Origin: Hedera helix
Taxonomy: Eukaryota; Streptophyta; Magnoliopsida; Apiales; Araliaceae
DNA: 64,000 bases
Direction of reading: 5' to 3'
Assembly: GCA_947179155.2 (NCBI GenBank)
Contig: OX359286.1
Span: 39,508,664-39,572,663, forward strand
Shown here: one piece after another, positions 63,484-64,000 of the stretch
Numbering within the stretch: position 1 is the first letter of the stretch
Layout: every line of letters begins with the position of its first letter
Program-made: the position numbers and the translations under genes
Notes under the pieces: model-generated
The model's input: only the letters and a program-made list of their open reading frames with translations
Databases searched by the model: none
Told to the model about the DNA's origin: nothing

Positions 63484-63999
63484 TTACAACCTCCCCTCCT
63501 TATGAAATTTCGTCCCCGAAATTGACGTACCTGATATATCGAAGAGGTAAGGATACTTAGATTTCATCTCAGATTCTAGCTCCCAGGTCATTTTCTCAGT
63601 ATCTTGGTTCCTCCATAAAACCTTAACTTGAGGTATAACCTTTGAGCGTAGGATCTGCTCCTTCTTATCCAGGATCTTAACAGGTACCTCCTCGTATGTT
63701 AAATCCTCTGCTATAACGTCTGGTTCTAACTCAATGACGTGGTTTGGGTCCTTCACATATTTACGTAACATAGATATGTGAAAAACGTTATGGATGCGAG
63801 ACATACTTGGTGGTAGGGCTAGTCTGTAGGCTACGGTTCCTATTCGATCGAGGATTTCAAATGGGCCAATAAATCGAGGGTTGAGCTTTCCTCTCTTTCC
63901 GAATCTCGTAACCCCTTTCCATAGAGAAACACGTAAGAATACATGATCTCCGACGTTGAAACTTTCGTCTCTCCGATGAAGATCAGCATAACTCTTTTG
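63484..63999 (-). CDS. Ty3/gypsy polyprotein C-terminus (integrase end and chromodomain-like tail), partial
   Basis: An open minus-strand frame of 171 codons plus stop is cut by the window edge. It shows the integrase C-terminal block (FNVGDHVFLRVSLWKG, GKLNPRFIGPFEIL), the HNVFHISMLRKYV hinge and a chromodomain-like tail (VKVLWRNQDTEKMTWELE, KYPYLF) typical of plant chromovirus-type gypsy elements. No frameshift or internal stop is seen, so this element is younger than the relic at 25.8-28.6 kb. Its TAA (63486-63484) lies inside the first bases of the 3' LTR (minus-strand TGTAAGACC), past the polypurine tract. The rest of pol, gag and the 5' LTR are outside the window. Confidence 0.9.
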   Translation of the reverse strand, partial: QKSYADLHRRDESFNVGDHVFLRVSLWKGVTRFGKRGKLNPRFIGPFEILDRIGTVAYRLALPPSMSRIHNVFHISMLRKYVKDPNHVIELEPDVIAEDLTYEEVPVKILDKKEQILRSKVIPQVKVLWRNQDTEKMTWELESEMKSKYPYLFDISGTSISGTKFHKEGRL

Positions 64000-64000
64000 T

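Larger units (their letters stand above)
60599..63488 (-). mobile_element. 3' LTR of a minus-strand Ty3/gypsy retrotransposon
   Basis: The LTR starts TGTGACGCCCCCAAATCTGG and ends AATTCGGGGTCTTACA (TG...CA), 2890 bp. Directly beyond its right end, read on the minus strand, lies a polypurine tract (AAGGAGGGGAGGT), then the polyprotein end, so this is the 3' LTR of an element oriented leftward. The left flank is ACCAA; the partner copy would lie beyond the window. The LTR holds several tandem arrays. The 5' LTR is outside the window. Confidence 0.88.

Overview
This is a window of plant nuclear DNA, almost certainly from a eudicot. It is AT-rich, its genes have many short exons with GT-AG introns, and intergenic space is filled with MITEs and LTR retrotransposons. 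I found no prokaryotic features, no CRISPR array and no tRNA or rRNA gene. I cannot place the species further from sequence alone.

Left half (1-31 kb). The 3' part of a Dr1/NC2-beta gene (+, its 5' exon(s) lie off the window) is followed by an intact, apparently intronless MIZ1-type (DUF617) gene (+), a seven-exon kinesin-8 gene (-, 769 codons) and a twelve-exon DEAD-box helicase of the RH51/Has1/DDX18 type (+, 581 codons). Next comes a small Asterix/PAT-complex gene (-), whose last exon lies about 6.6 kb from the rest. That intron holds a decayed Ty3/gypsy element, a hAT-type MITE and a Stowaway-like MITE.

Middle (31-54 kb). Asterix is divergent, with only 249 bp between start codons, from an eight-exon gene (+) for a conserved plant protein of unknown function. 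That gene converges on a very large gene (-) for a plant protein of the 'dentin sialophosphoprotein-related' type (about 1839 residues, eight coding exons). The large gene probably starts transcription near 54.15 kb, with a 5.6-kb intron in its 5' UTR. From memory, Asterix, an unknown-protein gene and dentin-like genes are also neighbours in Arabidopsis (around At5g07940 to At5g07980), so this looks like an old syntenic block.

Right end (54-64 kb). This part is retrotransposon territory: a Copia-type solo LTR (target duplication GAATT), a 3.5-kb gypsy-type solo LTR (target duplication AAAGA), and the 3' LTR plus integrase/chromodomain end of a minus-strand Ty3/gypsy element that runs off the window. 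Both gypsy LTRs contain tandem-repeat arrays.

The genes are housekeeping genes: transcription repression, microtubule motor, ribosome biogenesis and ER membrane-protein insertion. They do not form a pathway. I see no convincing new multi-gene system. The most interesting observations are the uncharacterised gene sharing a promoter with Asterix, the triplicated stop-codon region of the MIZ1-like gene, several cleanly bounded small mobile elements, and four long G/C homopolymers.
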